From positions 3,177,001 to 3,241,000 of the forward strand of contig NZ_CP025791.1 in assembly GCF_002886045.1 (NCBI RefSeq): a stretch of 64,000 nt of DNA, written 5' to 3'. Within the stretch, counting starts at the first letter, position 1, and every line of letters starts with the position of its first letter. The position numbers and the translations under genes were made by a program. The notes below the pieces were generated by a model, which saw only the letters and a program-made list of their open reading frames with translations, was not told the DNA's origin and searched no databases. Below, in pieces: positions 36,662 through 46,200 of this stretch. This DNA is from Flavivirga eckloniae. Its GTDB lineage: Bacteria > Bacteroidota > Bacteroidia > Flavobacteriales > Flavobacteriaceae.

Positions 36662-39013
36662 TTATTCCGAAATCGTAATTTTACGTTTGGCTTCATTTCC
36701 AAATTCATCTACAACAGTAATTATGTGTGCTCCCTGTTTTGGGATAATTGCCAAGTCGTGAATGTCTTTAGTACTAGCAATAAAAGTGTTGTCTAGATAC
36801 CAAAATAAGGTGCTTTCGGGTTTAGAATGTGCTATTTTTAAAACCAGATCATTTGTTTTGCCGTCAAAATCTTTTGGTAAAAAAATGGCATTGTTTTCTT
36901 TAGGGTAAATAAACGCCATCGAAACAGTATTCGAACCTATACAATCGCTCCTAAATTTAGGAAGTGGTTTATAAAATGGGTTTTTGGTTTTGTAATAATA
37001 TGCCATTAAAGGCGGTAAAACAAACCAGGATTTGTGCGTGATATTGCCTAAATCCTCGCAAGAAGAATTTACTTGAAACGATTCGTTTTTATCCACATGA
37101 ATTAGTATATGATACGGACAAGGTGTTGTTTTTAAACCGCTAACTTGAATAAACTTTTGTTCAATGGCATCACAATTAGGAGACGCTCTATGTCCGCTTA
37201 GTGTGCAAACATCTATCTCTTGCATTTCGTCAAATGGTTTTGAAAACCAATTGCTGTTCGGTAATAAATCGAACACATCAAACAAAATTGGTGCTGCAGT
37301 TTGTACCCCAACCAGGCCGGGTCGCCCTTCTCCATCGGCATTGCCAACCCATACGCCGACCACGTAGTCTTTAGTCGAACCAATGGCCCATGCGTCTCGA
37401 AACCCGAAACTGGTACCTGTTTTCCAGGCAATTTGTTTAGAACCATCGAAAAACTCCCAACTTTCGTCACTCTCTGGTCTGTTTACTTCTTTTAAACTTT
37501 CATAGGTTAAATAAATAGATGCAGCATCAAAAAGAGTTTTATCTCTGGTTTTATCACCAAAGTCAATTGTCTCTGAAGCCAAAAAGGTCGGTTCGCAAAA
37601 TTCATTCGTAAAATACTCACTAGAGGTTTCCGAAAAGTGGTTTAGGGTAGAGGAAAGGGCTGCATAACTTTTGCATAAATCCCATAGATTGCTTTCTGCG
37701 CCTCCTAAAATAAGCGACAATCCGTAATGATTTGCATTGTATTTCAAGTCTTTTAATTGCAGTGTTTTTAAATAATGATGAAATCTGTCTAAACCAAAAT
37801 CTTGAAGCATTCTAACGGCAGGAACATTTAGCGAACGGGATAGGGCCCTACTTGCAGGTATTGCACCATCGTAGGTTTTATTAAAATTTTCTGGATTATA
37901 ACTGCCAAACTGGGTAGGTACATCGGTTACCAGTGTATGAGGAAGTAAATCTCCAGCATCTAACATTGCTGCATATAAAAAAGGTTTTAAAATACTGCCT
38001 GTGCTTCTGGGTTTATCAATAATATCTACGTCCTTTTGATGTACTTTATCTGTTGGAGTATTGCCTACATAAGCTAAAACCTGTCTGGTTTTTACATCTA
38101 AAACTAATACTGCGGCATTATAAATTTCATTTTGACTTAGTTGATTGTAATGACTTTTCACTATATGGTTTACACGCTCTTGTAGCTTGACATCGATAGT
38201 AGTTCTTATACGTTCTCCATGGTTGGTATGAGATGCTTTTTGTAATAAATGAGGTGCTATTTGCGGTAACCGATAGGGTTTTTGAGGTAAGCTCTCGGCA
38301 ATAGATAGTTTGTAAGTTAGTGAGTCTATAATTTGATTTATTAAAAGCTTTGTTAAAAGCCGATCTCGCTTTTTTAATAGTTTTTCTTGATTCTTTCCTG
38401 GATAAATTAAACTAGGAGCATTGGGTAAAACGGCAAGCGTAGCACTCTCTGCCCAGGATAATTGGCTGGCATCTCTGTTGAAATAACGCCACGAAGCAGC
38501 ATCTAGCCCAACTACATTTCCTCCAAATGGGGCATTGCTGCTGTAATAGGATAGAATTTTATTTTTAGATTCCCGAAGCTCTAATCGGGATGCCAAAATA
38601 ATTTCTTTTATTTTTTCAAGGTATGTTCTGGATTGCCCTTTTCTAGATAGTCTAATAACCTGTTGGGTAATCGTGCTACCTCCTCGTTTTATGCCACCAG
38701 ATTTTAAATTTTCCCTTAAAGCTTTAAATATGGATATGGGATTAAAACCAGGGTGCTTGTAAAAATATTCGTCTTCGAATTGAACGATGCAGGTTTTGAA
38801 TTTTTCTGGGATACTATCGTTTTGTGGAAATCGCCATTGACCGTCTTTAGCAATCTGGGCTCCCAATAGTTCATTGTTTGAACTTGTAATTACTGTTGTT
38901 GTTGGGTCTTTAAAAAGCTGTTTTGGTAAACTGAAATAATAAACAATTAATAACACAGCAAGTGTTGCTGATTTTATTTTGTTGTGCTTTATGTAGGTTA
39001 TAATTCTGTTCAT
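36662..39013 (-). CDS. pbpC: Penicillin-binding protein 1C
   Basis: A 783-residue bifunctional peptidoglycan synthase. An N-terminal membrane helix (SATLAVLLIVYYFSL) precedes the GT51 glycosyltransferase (EDEYFYKHPGFNP, RGGSTITQQVIRL). The transpeptidase has its active Ser in STGSILKPF, the SLN motif in SRSLNVPAVRM, and KTG in AWKTGTSFGFRDAWA. The C-terminal 90 residues are the PBP1C-specific beta domain (FIYPKENNAIFLPKDFDGK). In many bacteria pbpC directly follows an alpha-2-macroglobulin gene; here that gene (43209-48782) is on the same strand but about 4 kb upstream, with other genes between. Confidence 0.95.
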   Translation of the reverse strand: MNRIITYIKHNKIKSATLAVLLIVYYFSLPKQLFKDPTTTVITSSNNELLGAQIAKDGQWRFPQNDSIPEKFKTCIVQFEDEYFYKHPGFNPISIFKALRENLKSGGIKRGGSTITQQVIRLSRKGQSRTYLEKIKEIILASRLELRESKNKILSYYSSNAPFGGNVVGLDAASWRYFNRDASQLSWAESATLAVLPNAPSLIYPGKNQEKLLKKRDRLLTKLLINQIIDSLTYKLSIAESLPQKPYRLPQIAPHLLQKASHTNHGERIRTTIDVKLQERVNHIVKSHYNQLSQNEIYNAAVLVLDVKTRQVLAYVGNTPTDKVHQKDVDIIDKPRSTGSILKPFLYAAMLDAGDLLPHTLVTDVPTQFGSYNPENFNKTYDGAIPASRALSRSLNVPAVRMLQDFGLDRFHHYLKTLQLKDLKYNANHYGLSLILGGAESNLWDLCKSYAALSSTLNHFSETSSEYFTNEFCEPTFLASETIDFGDKTRDKTLFDAASIYLTYESLKEVNRPESDESWEFFDGSKQIAWKTGTSFGFRDAWAIGSTKDYVVGVWVGNADGEGRPGLVGVQTAAPILFDVFDLLPNSNWFSKPFDEMQEIDVCTLSGHRASPNCDAIEQKFIQVSGLKTTPCPYHILIHVDKNESFQVNSSCEDLGNITHKSWFVLPPLMAYYYKTKNPFYKPLPKFRSDCIGSNTVSMAFIYPKENNAIFLPKDFDGKTNDLVLKIAHSKPESTLFWYLDNTFIASTKDIHDLAIIPKQGAHIITVVDEFGNEAKRKITISE

Positions 39014-39061
39014 TTTGTTTTTTGATGCTTCTTACTTTTGACTCATTCGTTTTCTTTTCCT

Positions 39062-39154
39062 TCTGACTTTGATTTCTTTGTTGAAACAAAAGCCGTGTTC
39101 CCTTTACTTAGATTTCGGTTACTTCGACTCCGCTCAGTAACCGGTAAGGAGCTG
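39062..39154. repeat. Dispersed intergenic repeat, copy at the pbpC side
   Basis: The segment contains GACTTTGATTTCTTTGTTGAAAC, AAAGCC, TTCCCTTTACTT and CTTCGACTCCGCTCAGTAACC, then GGAGCT. The same ordered phrases recur in the same orientation at 42991-43070, with one extra 15-nt insertion here. The two copies bracket the three genes that separate the alpha-2-macroglobulin gene from pbpC. Confidence 0.75.
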
Positions 39155-39183
39155 GTATTTATATTTTAGTTTAAAAATTGATT

Positions 39184-39900
39184 TTATAGTTTTCTTTTAT
39201 CCCAAGTTAAAACTTGCACGCCGCTGGAATAATGTGTTTTATCGGGTTGGTTGTTTATTAAATGACTAAATCTTGGATAGTTTAGGTTTAGTTTGTTAAT
39301 GCTAATTGATTGCATTGGCCACTCTACATGATGTACGTCGTATTCAATAATATGGTTTTTGTAATCTTGAAAAACGGCATAACGCTCGGTAAGCCACAAA
39401 TCGGTTTCGTCTTTTTTAATAGATGTGTCTTCTAAACTGTATTCCATATTAAATGAGTCATTAAATACTTTGTTTTTTGATGTATACACCCCATCGTTTC
39501 TACTCATTTTTGAGTATTGATACGGAAATTTAGATATTACTTTTAATATGTTGCATGATGATCGTTTACTGCTTTCCATATTTAAAAAGTAAACACTCGG
39601 TTTATCATTGTAGGTAATATAAACCCTAATGTTGATTTCAAAAAAATCAGATATATAAGGCACTTTAGGTAAGTTTCTAATACCTATATTGTTCATCGTG
39701 AAAGCTACAAGGCTTACCCAGGTTTTTCCATTGATGGTATCTGGTTTCATACCATTAGGAAGAAAGGGCATTATTTCCTCGGGATTTACTTTCCAATGTA
39801 AAAAAACAGCCTTATTCCATTCTTGGTAAAATTTCCATTCCCTTTTAGGGTATTGAAACGGTCTATGGTCCGTTTGTTGCAATATTTGGTCGGATTTCAT
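39184..39900 (-). CDS. YqjF/DUF2071 family protein
   Basis: A 238-residue cytoplasmic protein. FLHWKVNPEEIMPFLPNGMKPDTINGKTWVSLVAFTM and LPKVPYISDFFEINIRVYI are characteristic of the DUF2071 (YqjF) family, whose fold resembles acetoacetate decarboxylase; a biochemical function is not established. No signal peptide. Flanked by a repeat on the pbpC side and a divergent T9SS cargo gene, within the insert that splits the A2M/pbpC pair. Confidence 0.85.
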   Translation of the reverse strand: MKSDQILQQTDHRPFQYPKREWKFYQEWNKAVFLHWKVNPEEIMPFLPNGMKPDTINGKTWVSLVAFTMNNIGIRNLPKVPYISDFFEINIRVYITYNDKPSVYFLNMESSKRSSCNILKVISKFPYQYSKMSRNDGVYTSKNKVFNDSFNMEYSLEDTSIKKDETDLWLTERYAVFQDYKNHIIEYDVHHVEWPMQSISINKLNLNYPRFSHLINNQPDKTHYSSGVQVLTWDKRKL

Positions 39901-39967
39901 TCTTGATTAACCTATTTTTTTACTAATATAGCTCATTGGTACTATTTAAGATTAAAAATACCAAGTT

Positions 39968-40012
39968 ATCAAAATCACTCTAACTCAAATATGGCTCATT
40001 GTTTTTGCTGCT
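39968..40012 (+). other. Signal-peptide-coding extension with no standard start codon
   Basis: Reading upstream of the ATG at 40013 in the same frame gives IKITLTQIWLIVFAA joining to MCFNTYAQ, a textbook signal peptide (K-x-hydrophobic core-Ala-x-Ala-like end). The frame closes with TAA at 39953. None of the intervening codons is ATG, GTG or TTG; the natural position (before Lys-Ile-Thr) holds ATC. The protein needs this segment for export, so ATC may be the used start, or the start was lost by one base change, or the base is miscalled. Confidence 0.6.
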
Positions 40013-41839
40013 ATGTGTTTTAATACATATGCACAATTAGGGTTCTGTCCTGGAAACTCTGGAGACCCCATTTTTGTTGAGACGTTTGGAGCTGGCACAG
40101 GAAGTGTTGGAATTCCATCGGGTTCAACAACCTATCAACTTTCTAGTGGAGGAGCACCCAACGATGGATTTTATACCGTATCAAACAATACAGATTGGTT
40201 TGGATGGCATGTTATTCCAGATCATACCGGAGATCCTAATGGTAGAATGTTGATTGTAAATGCTGCTTTTACAGCAGGAGAGTTTTTTAGCATTCCTGTT
40301 TCCGGGCTTTGTGAAAACACGTCTTATGAGTTTTCTTCTTGGATGATTAACTTGTTGCCTCCATCTAGATGTAACGGAGGTATTCCCATTAATGTAAGAT
40401 TTGAAATTTGGGATAGTACCAATACCGATTTACTTAAAAGTGGTGACACTGGAGCGATTAATGGTACATCTAGCCCTAATTGGGATCAATATGCTTTAAC
40501 ATTTCAAACCAAACCGGGGCAGACTTCGGTTATTTTAAAAATGTTAAATAATGGTGTTGGTGGTTGTGGTAACGATTTGGCTTTAGATGATATCGTGTTT
40601 AGAACCTGCGGTGATAGGGTTGTTATAGAAGACCCTGCTGTTAATACTAATGTTTATTTATGTGAAAACGAAGTTCCGTTTTCCACACAATTAACAGCAA
40701 GACCTGATTTTTCAATTTTTTCTACACATTTTTATCAATGGCAGGAAAGCTCAAATGGTATTGTTTGGAACGATATTCCTATGGCTACAAATGCAACATA
40801 CAATACGCCAAATATAAGCTCTCAGACGTTTTATAGAGTAAAAGTTGCCGAAGATGTTATTAATTTATCAAGTAATTTATGTAGCTCAACTTCCGAAATT
40901 TTTGAAATCGGAATCATTCCATTTCCAGCCGCACCAGTAAGTAATGGCGATTTAACCATTTGCGAAAACGATCCCACACCTCTTTCTGTAAATGTTCCTA
41001 GTGGCGTAATTGTTAATTGGTATGATGCTCCAACAGGGGGAACTCCGTTTTTATCTGGAAGTGCCTCATACAAACCAACAAGCTCTGGAGTTTATTATGC
41101 CGAAGCTGAAACAACAACTGCTGGTTGTAGATCGACTACAAGAGCTCGGTTACAAATAGACTATTTAGAGGTGCCTGAGGTTATAGATGAGTCATTGTCG
41201 TTTTGTGAAAACACCATCACAACATTACGTCCAAATGTTATAAATCCTTCAGTTGTTACAGCTTATCGTTGGAATACCGGAGAAACTACTGAAACCATAG
41301 ATGTTAGTAATGAAGGAACGTATACTGTCGACGTTTTTAATGGTACATGCTTTGAAACAAAAACAATTACCTTATCTCAAATAAATAACCCGGAAATAGA
41401 AAATATAGATTCTGATGGTAGCGATATTGTTATTACCACGTCGAATACCGGGGATTTTATATATTCTTTAAATGGGAACATATTTCAATCGAGTAATGTG
41501 TTTTCTGGTATTGAAGGTGGGTTGTATACTATTTATGTCAAAGAACGAAACTGTAGTGAAATTATCACCGAACAGTTTTTACATTTTTATGTTCCTAAAT
41601 TCTTTACTCCCAATAACGACGGTAATAATGATGTATTCGATTTAAAAGGCATCGAGTTTTTCTCATCATCTTACGTGTCTATTTTCGACCGTTACGGAAA
41701 GTTGTTAAAGAACTCCAGAAACAGTCCGTTTTCATGGAACGGAACGTTTAAAAATCAGCCCTTGCCCACAGGTGATTATTGGTATGTTATTGTTATAGAT
41801 AACCAAAAAATAACTGGGCATTTTACTTTAAAGCGTTAA
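40013..41839 (+). CDS. T9SS type B sorting domain protein with Ig-like domains
   Basis: A 608-residue protein from the first standard ATG, but that start cuts the signal peptide (see 39968-40012), so the true chain is probably about 15 residues longer. After the Sec signal comes an N-terminal carbohydrate-binding-like domain (FVETFGAGTGSVGIPSGSTTYQ...FSSWMINLLPP...LALDDIVFRTCG). Ig-like segments with paired Cys follow (CENEVPF, ICENDPTPLSV, FCENTITTL). The last 85 residues are the gliding-motility-type sorting domain (FFTPNNDGNNDVFDLKGI...PTGDYWYVIVID...HFTLKR). It should be a T9SS-exported surface or secreted protein. There is no adjacent porP/sprF gene, unlike the giant cargo at 10710-18416. 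Confidence 0.88.
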   Translation: MCFNTYAQLGFCPGNSGDPIFVETFGAGTGSVGIPSGSTTYQLSSGGAPNDGFYTVSNNTDWFGWHVIPDHTGDPNGRMLIVNAAFTAGEFFSIPVSGLCENTSYEFSSWMINLLPPSRCNGGIPINVRFEIWDSTNTDLLKSGDTGAINGTSSPNWDQYALTFQTKPGQTSVILKMLNNGVGGCGNDLALDDIVFRTCGDRVVIEDPAVNTNVYLCENEVPFSTQLTARPDFSIFSTHFYQWQESSNGIVWNDIPMATNATYNTPNISSQTFYRVKVAEDVINLSSNLCSSTSEIFEIGIIPFPAAPVSNGDLTICENDPTPLSVNVPSGVIVNWYDAPTGGTPFLSGSASYKPTSSGVYYAEAETTTAGCRSTTRARLQIDYLEVPEVIDESLSFCENTITTLRPNVINPSVVTAYRWNTGETTETIDVSNEGTYTVDVFNGTCFETKTITLSQINNPEIENIDSDGSDIVITTSNTGDFIYSLNGNIFQSSNVFSGIEGGLYTIYVKERNCSEIITEQFLHFYVPKFFTPNNDGNNDVFDLKGIEFFSSSYVSIFDRYGKLLKNSRNSPFSWNGTFKNQPLPTGDYWYVIVIDNQKITGHFTLKR

Positions 41840-41904
41840 TTAACGCGAGTTTCTATCTTAAAAACAGTCTAATTTTAACGATAAGTACACTAAAAATGTT
41901 ACTT

Positions 41905-42030
41905 GTCGCCTTGAGTACTTCGGCTATGCTCAGCATAAACTAAAGTCGAAAGGTCATTAAAGTCTATAAATTTAAATAGGTTTCGACTTTAGCCTGTCTT
42001 GAGCGGAGTCGAAAGGCTCAACCTGACACC
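41905..42030. repeat. Intergenic inverted repeats of the GTCGAAAG type
   Basis: CTAAAGTCGAAA (41940-41951) and TTTCGACTTTAG (41981-41992) are exact inverted copies. Around them are CTTCGGCTATGCTCAGCATAAAC and TTGAGCGGAGTCGAAAGGCTCAACCTGAC. This family of phrases recurs near 19745, 39135 and 43035. The region lies between a plus and a minus gene that converge. Confidence 0.65.
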
Positions 42031-42090
42031 TGAATTAAATCATTGACATTCAATATGATAATATTGTAGTTACGTCGAAACTCACGTTAA

Positions 42091-42945
42091 TTAACATCCC
42101 ATCGGAATTTCAAAGACAATTATTTTTTCAATTTTTTCGTCGTTCATAGTGGTGAAAACTACTTTGAGAGAAATATGACTCATTGAAACTACGGCAGGGT
42201 ATTCGTTTATAGATTTTACATGTTTTACTAGCTCAGCCCAATCGTCACCACAATGTGTTTTAACGGCTTGTTTAAACGCATTAATATCAACGTCTTTGAA
42301 TTTACCCCAAGCGTCGTCTGTATAAGAATTTGTTTTGAACTGATTAAGGGCTTTTAATGGTTTTAAGGGCACCCAACTGGAATAATAGCTTTTCCAATCC
42401 AATAAATCACAATGAGGGCCTTCATTCATAATAGAGACACTGTTTACATACCTTTGAAATACTTTAATGTCTTTATAATCTGTATGATGCTTGATTCTAA
42501 TGTTTTTTTCTTCAATGGATTCTCCAAGTTCTAAGGCGACATCAATAGTGTCTTTATTCTCTTTAAGCACAAAGGCATACAGACCGTCTACAGATAATGA
42601 GAACAATTCGTCGAAACCTACTTTAAAGCGTTTTTTTAGTTTTTCTTCTGTTAAATAGCCATTAAAAACATATCCTATTTCTGTGCTATAATCATCCTCT
42701 TTGGTGATGATTTTTACCCATTCACCAGAGATAACGTCATTATTGTCTATAACCTCTAATTTTAAGTTTGTGTATTCCATAACCTCTAATTGTGTACCAT
42801 AGTCTAACTTAGTTACCCTGTTCGAGGTTCTGTCTGGCTTTTCTCTTAAAATTAATCCGTTGTCTGCTTTTACATAGTGTAATTCTTGTGCTTGTGCAAA
42901 ATTGAAAGCGATCAATAGTGCGATTATGTTTATGTATGTTTTCAT
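42091..42945 (-). CDS. Exported bacterial SH3 domain protein
   Basis: A 284-residue protein with a signal peptide (INIIALLIAFNFAQAQ). Residues of about 24-100 form a bacterial SH3-like domain (HYVKADNGLILREKPDRTSNRVTKLDYGTQLEVME...GEWVKIIT...GYVFNGYL), often used to bind cell-wall peptides. The remaining 180 residues are unrecognised, with a Cys pair region HCDLLDWKS and THCGDDWAEL and the ending FEIPMGC. It lies directly downstream of the alpha-2-macroglobulin gene on the same strand but about 260 nt away, across a repeat. Confidence 0.78.
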   Translation of the reverse strand: MKTYINIIALLIAFNFAQAQELHYVKADNGLILREKPDRTSNRVTKLDYGTQLEVMEYTNLKLEVIDNNDVISGEWVKIITKEDDYSTEIGYVFNGYLTEEKLKKRFKVGFDELFSLSVDGLYAFVLKENKDTIDVALELGESIEEKNIRIKHHTDYKDIKVFQRYVNSVSIMNEGPHCDLLDWKSYYSSWVPLKPLKALNQFKTNSYTDDAWGKFKDVDINAFKQAVKTHCGDDWAELVKHVKSINEYPAVVSMSHISLKVVFTTMNDEKIEKIIVFEIPMGC

Positions 42946-42990
42946 TTGTTCTGTTTTAAAATTATTAATCCTCTCTGGGCATAAAAACCC

Positions 42991-43070
42991 TTCCGACTTT
43001 AATTTCTTTTACTGAAATTAAAGCCGCCTTCCCTTTACTTCGACTCTGCTCAGTAACCAAGGAAGGAGCT
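42991..43070. repeat. Dispersed intergenic repeat, copy at the A2M side
   Basis: It contains GACTTTAATTTCTTTTACTGAAA, AAAGCC, TTCCCTTTACTTCGACT, CTGCTCAGTAACC and GGAGCT, the same order and orientation as 39062-39154. It lies between the alpha-2-macroglobulin gene and the SH3 protein gene. Confidence 0.75.
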
Positions 43071-43117
43071 CATGCTAATTTTTTTTGGTGAATTAGTTAT
43101 AATTTTCTCGTTAAGTT

Positions 43118-43159
43118 CTCCTCCTTTGCTTAGACTACGTTCTGCAAACAAAGGAGGAG
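43118..43159. other. Stem-loop downstream of the alpha-2-macroglobulin gene
   Basis: CTCCTCCTTTG and CAAAGGAGGAG form a perfect 11-bp stem around a 20-nt loop that contains a GAACGTAGTCT-like phrase on the reverse strand. No T-run follows on either strand, so it looks like an intergenic repeat palindrome rather than a standard terminator. Confidence 0.55.
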
Positions 43160-43208
43160 TGGGTACTATTTCAAGATATTGAAATAGAAAACGAAGATGT
43201 AGTTTACA

Positions 43209-46200
43209 CTACTTCTCAACAGTAATCCATTTACCTTTGGTTCTTACCAGGTATTCATTATCGTACATGGCTTCAGCTTGAACACCAGGTAAATAATAAG
43301 TTCCTAAATATGATGCGTTAAGCATTACATTAAAGGTTTTGGTGCTTTGCCTTCCTTTTCGTCCCAGATCGAAATAGAAATTAACACGGTCGTCTCTAAT
43401 ATCTGTAAATCTGGCTTGGCTGGTCGTTGTACTTCCAAAATCTGTAAAGCGGGTATTCACGATTTCCCACCCGGATGGAAAAATCTGTGTTAATGCCACA
43501 TCATTAATGGCTTCATCCTTAAGGTTGCTAACTTTTACAGACGCTACAAAGTCTTGACCTTGCATGAGGTTAGAAACATCTATAGTATTCCCTTTTAAAT
43601 CTTTATACGTGTAGCTAACACTCAGTCCACGTTGTTCTGTTAATTCCTCTCCAAGCGGTAGCTTTCCTGAATTTAATACGCGTACATAAACGATATTATC
43701 TTTATTATTGGTAAAGGATATCGTGTTTTCGCCGTCTATAACTTTTAGCTCACGTTGGGCAATGGCACTTTTGGTATTTATGGTTTCCTTTTTCCCGTTT
43801 AGGGTATAGTTTAGATTAAGCGCTTTTCCTCCATTTGCTTCTACCATTTTTGCAATGGCTAGTAAGCTATAAGCGGTGGTTTGCGTACTCATCCAACGAT
43901 TGCTCGATAAGTCTTTGGCAATGTATTCAGATAATTCACGTCTTTTCGAATTTTTAGTAAGCACCATAGTCTCTAAAGCCATAGCACGGTTTCTGTCAAC
44001 AGAACCATAGGTGTAATAGTTATAACGAACGGGTTTAAAATTAATATTTGCTGTTTTAGAAATAGCGTCGCTAGCCTCTTTTTGTCCAGCTAACGCATAA
44101 GCTGCTGCTAATCGCCATTTGGCTTCGTTCGATATTTCGCTAAACTCGCGCAATCTGTTCATAGCGGCTAAATCTGCTTGTCCAGCTAATGCCAAAGTAT
44201 ATAATCTATAAGCCTGTGCTAAATCGGAATTATAACTTCGATAACTAGGTCTCCAATCTCTTGCCGCTTGTTGCTGGTATTTAACCCAATTGCTTTTAAA
44301 GGTAAGTGGTAAAACATAACCTTTCTTTTCGGCTTCTAACATAAAATGCCCGGCATAACTTGTTCCCCAATCGTTGGTGTAGTTTTCACCAATCCAATAA
44401 CTAAGACCTCCGTCTGGTCTTTGAAAATGCCCTAAACGTTTAATACCGTTTTCAATATTAGTCTTGATTTTTTGTTTTTTATCATGCGTTAAATCAAAAA
44501 TATCGTTTAAAAATAGCTGAGGGAATACACTCGATGTGGTTTGCTCTACACAGCCATGCGGATATTGGATTAAGTATTGTAATCTACGTGAAAAATCCAT
44601 TGGAGGCATCGTAGAAAACTCCAGAGTCGCAGCATTTGTTCCGTATACACCAAATGTTGAAAACGCTACGGATTCTGTTGCATTTGCTTCTAAAACCTGA
44701 TCTATTGGTTTTGATGTAATAGGATTTGGATTAAAAACATCCAGCTCTACTTTATACGTTGATTTCTCGCCGTTTCCAGAGGCAATAACTTCAACGGTAT
44801 TGAAACCTTTGGCTTTACTAACATCCAACTCAAAATAAGCCATTTTTTCATCAGGTTTAGCAAACGAAAGTGTTTTTGATTTGTCGCCTACAACCGAAAT
44901 GCCATTGCTTAGTTTCAAGCTAATGTTTACATTTTTAACCTTAGGCTCCATGGCAAAAACAGTTACAGGGAGGGTTACTTTTTCTCCAGGGCTTAATTTC
45001 CGCGGAAGCGATGCCAGTACCATTAAAGGCTTTTTAACTTCAACAGATTTTTCTGCGCATCCGTAAGCTTCAGTGGTGTTGTTTCCAGCAATAACCATAG
45101 TTCTTACGGCTCCAATGTAATTTGGCATTTTTATGTTATGCGTTTTACTTTTACCGGCTTTTAAAGAGAACGGTCCTAAGTAGGTAACCACAGGTTTAAA
45201 GCGGTTTGCTTTTTTGTTTTTTCCACCGGCGGCACTTCCATCACCACCAATAGAGAATACTTGATCTATACTGCCTGAATAAGCACCAATAACATCGTCG
45301 AAAATATCCCAGGTTTTTACACCTAGAGCTTCGCGAGCGTAAAAAGAGCTCCATGCGTTAGGCGTTTTAAAACGTGTAAGATCAAGCAGACCTTCTTCAA
45401 CCACAGCTATGGTATAGGTCATGGCTTTTTCGTTTTTTTCCGATACGGTTACTTTAAATTCTTGCTCCGGACGTAATTTGTCCGGCATTTTTATTTCTGG
45501 TTCTAGCTTAGTTTCAGGGTCTTCAACCATCATAGGAATAACCCCAAATAGGCGAATTGGTAAATCGTTAGCCGAAATAGCATGTGGTTGTAATAGTGAA
45601 ATATTAATGAACACATTAGGAGCCATATCAGACGTTACCGGAATATCTACTACCGTTTCTCCCGGTTTTGTTTTTACCCATTTATGTTCTAATACTTCTG
45701 TGCCGTTTTCTATACTTACTAATGCGCGCCCTTCACTACCTGATTGGAAGGTTATTTTGGCTGTTTCCCCAACATCGTACTTTTCTTTATCTGCCGAGAA
45801 AACGAGCATTTTTGCTGCACTTTTATCTCCTGATGACGAATTTAACCACCAGTTTTTATAAAAATAAGCTGTTCTTCCTGTGGCATGTCCGCTCACAGGG
45901 TCTTTAATTCGAATAAGGTAACGACCACGTTCATTGTCTGGGATGTTTATGTTTAGTGTTGCTTTACCGTTGGCATCGGTGCTTATTTTAGAGTTTAAAT
46001 AAGGTCTGTGATAACTGCTGGAAACGTAACTAGATAAGTTGTCGTAAGATGAGTTCCACCACCAACGCCATTCAATTTTATAAACCTTTACTTCTAGGTT
46101 GTTTCGTTTTACAGGCTTCCCATTGGCATCCACTACGACCACATCAAAACTTTGGTTTTCATCTGTAAAATAAGAACCATATGCATTTCCTTTTGGAGAA

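Noticed and set aside
40831-41073. Minus-strand open frame within the T9SS cargo gene
   Set aside because: Antisense shadow of a well-supported coding region with Ig-like and sorting domains.
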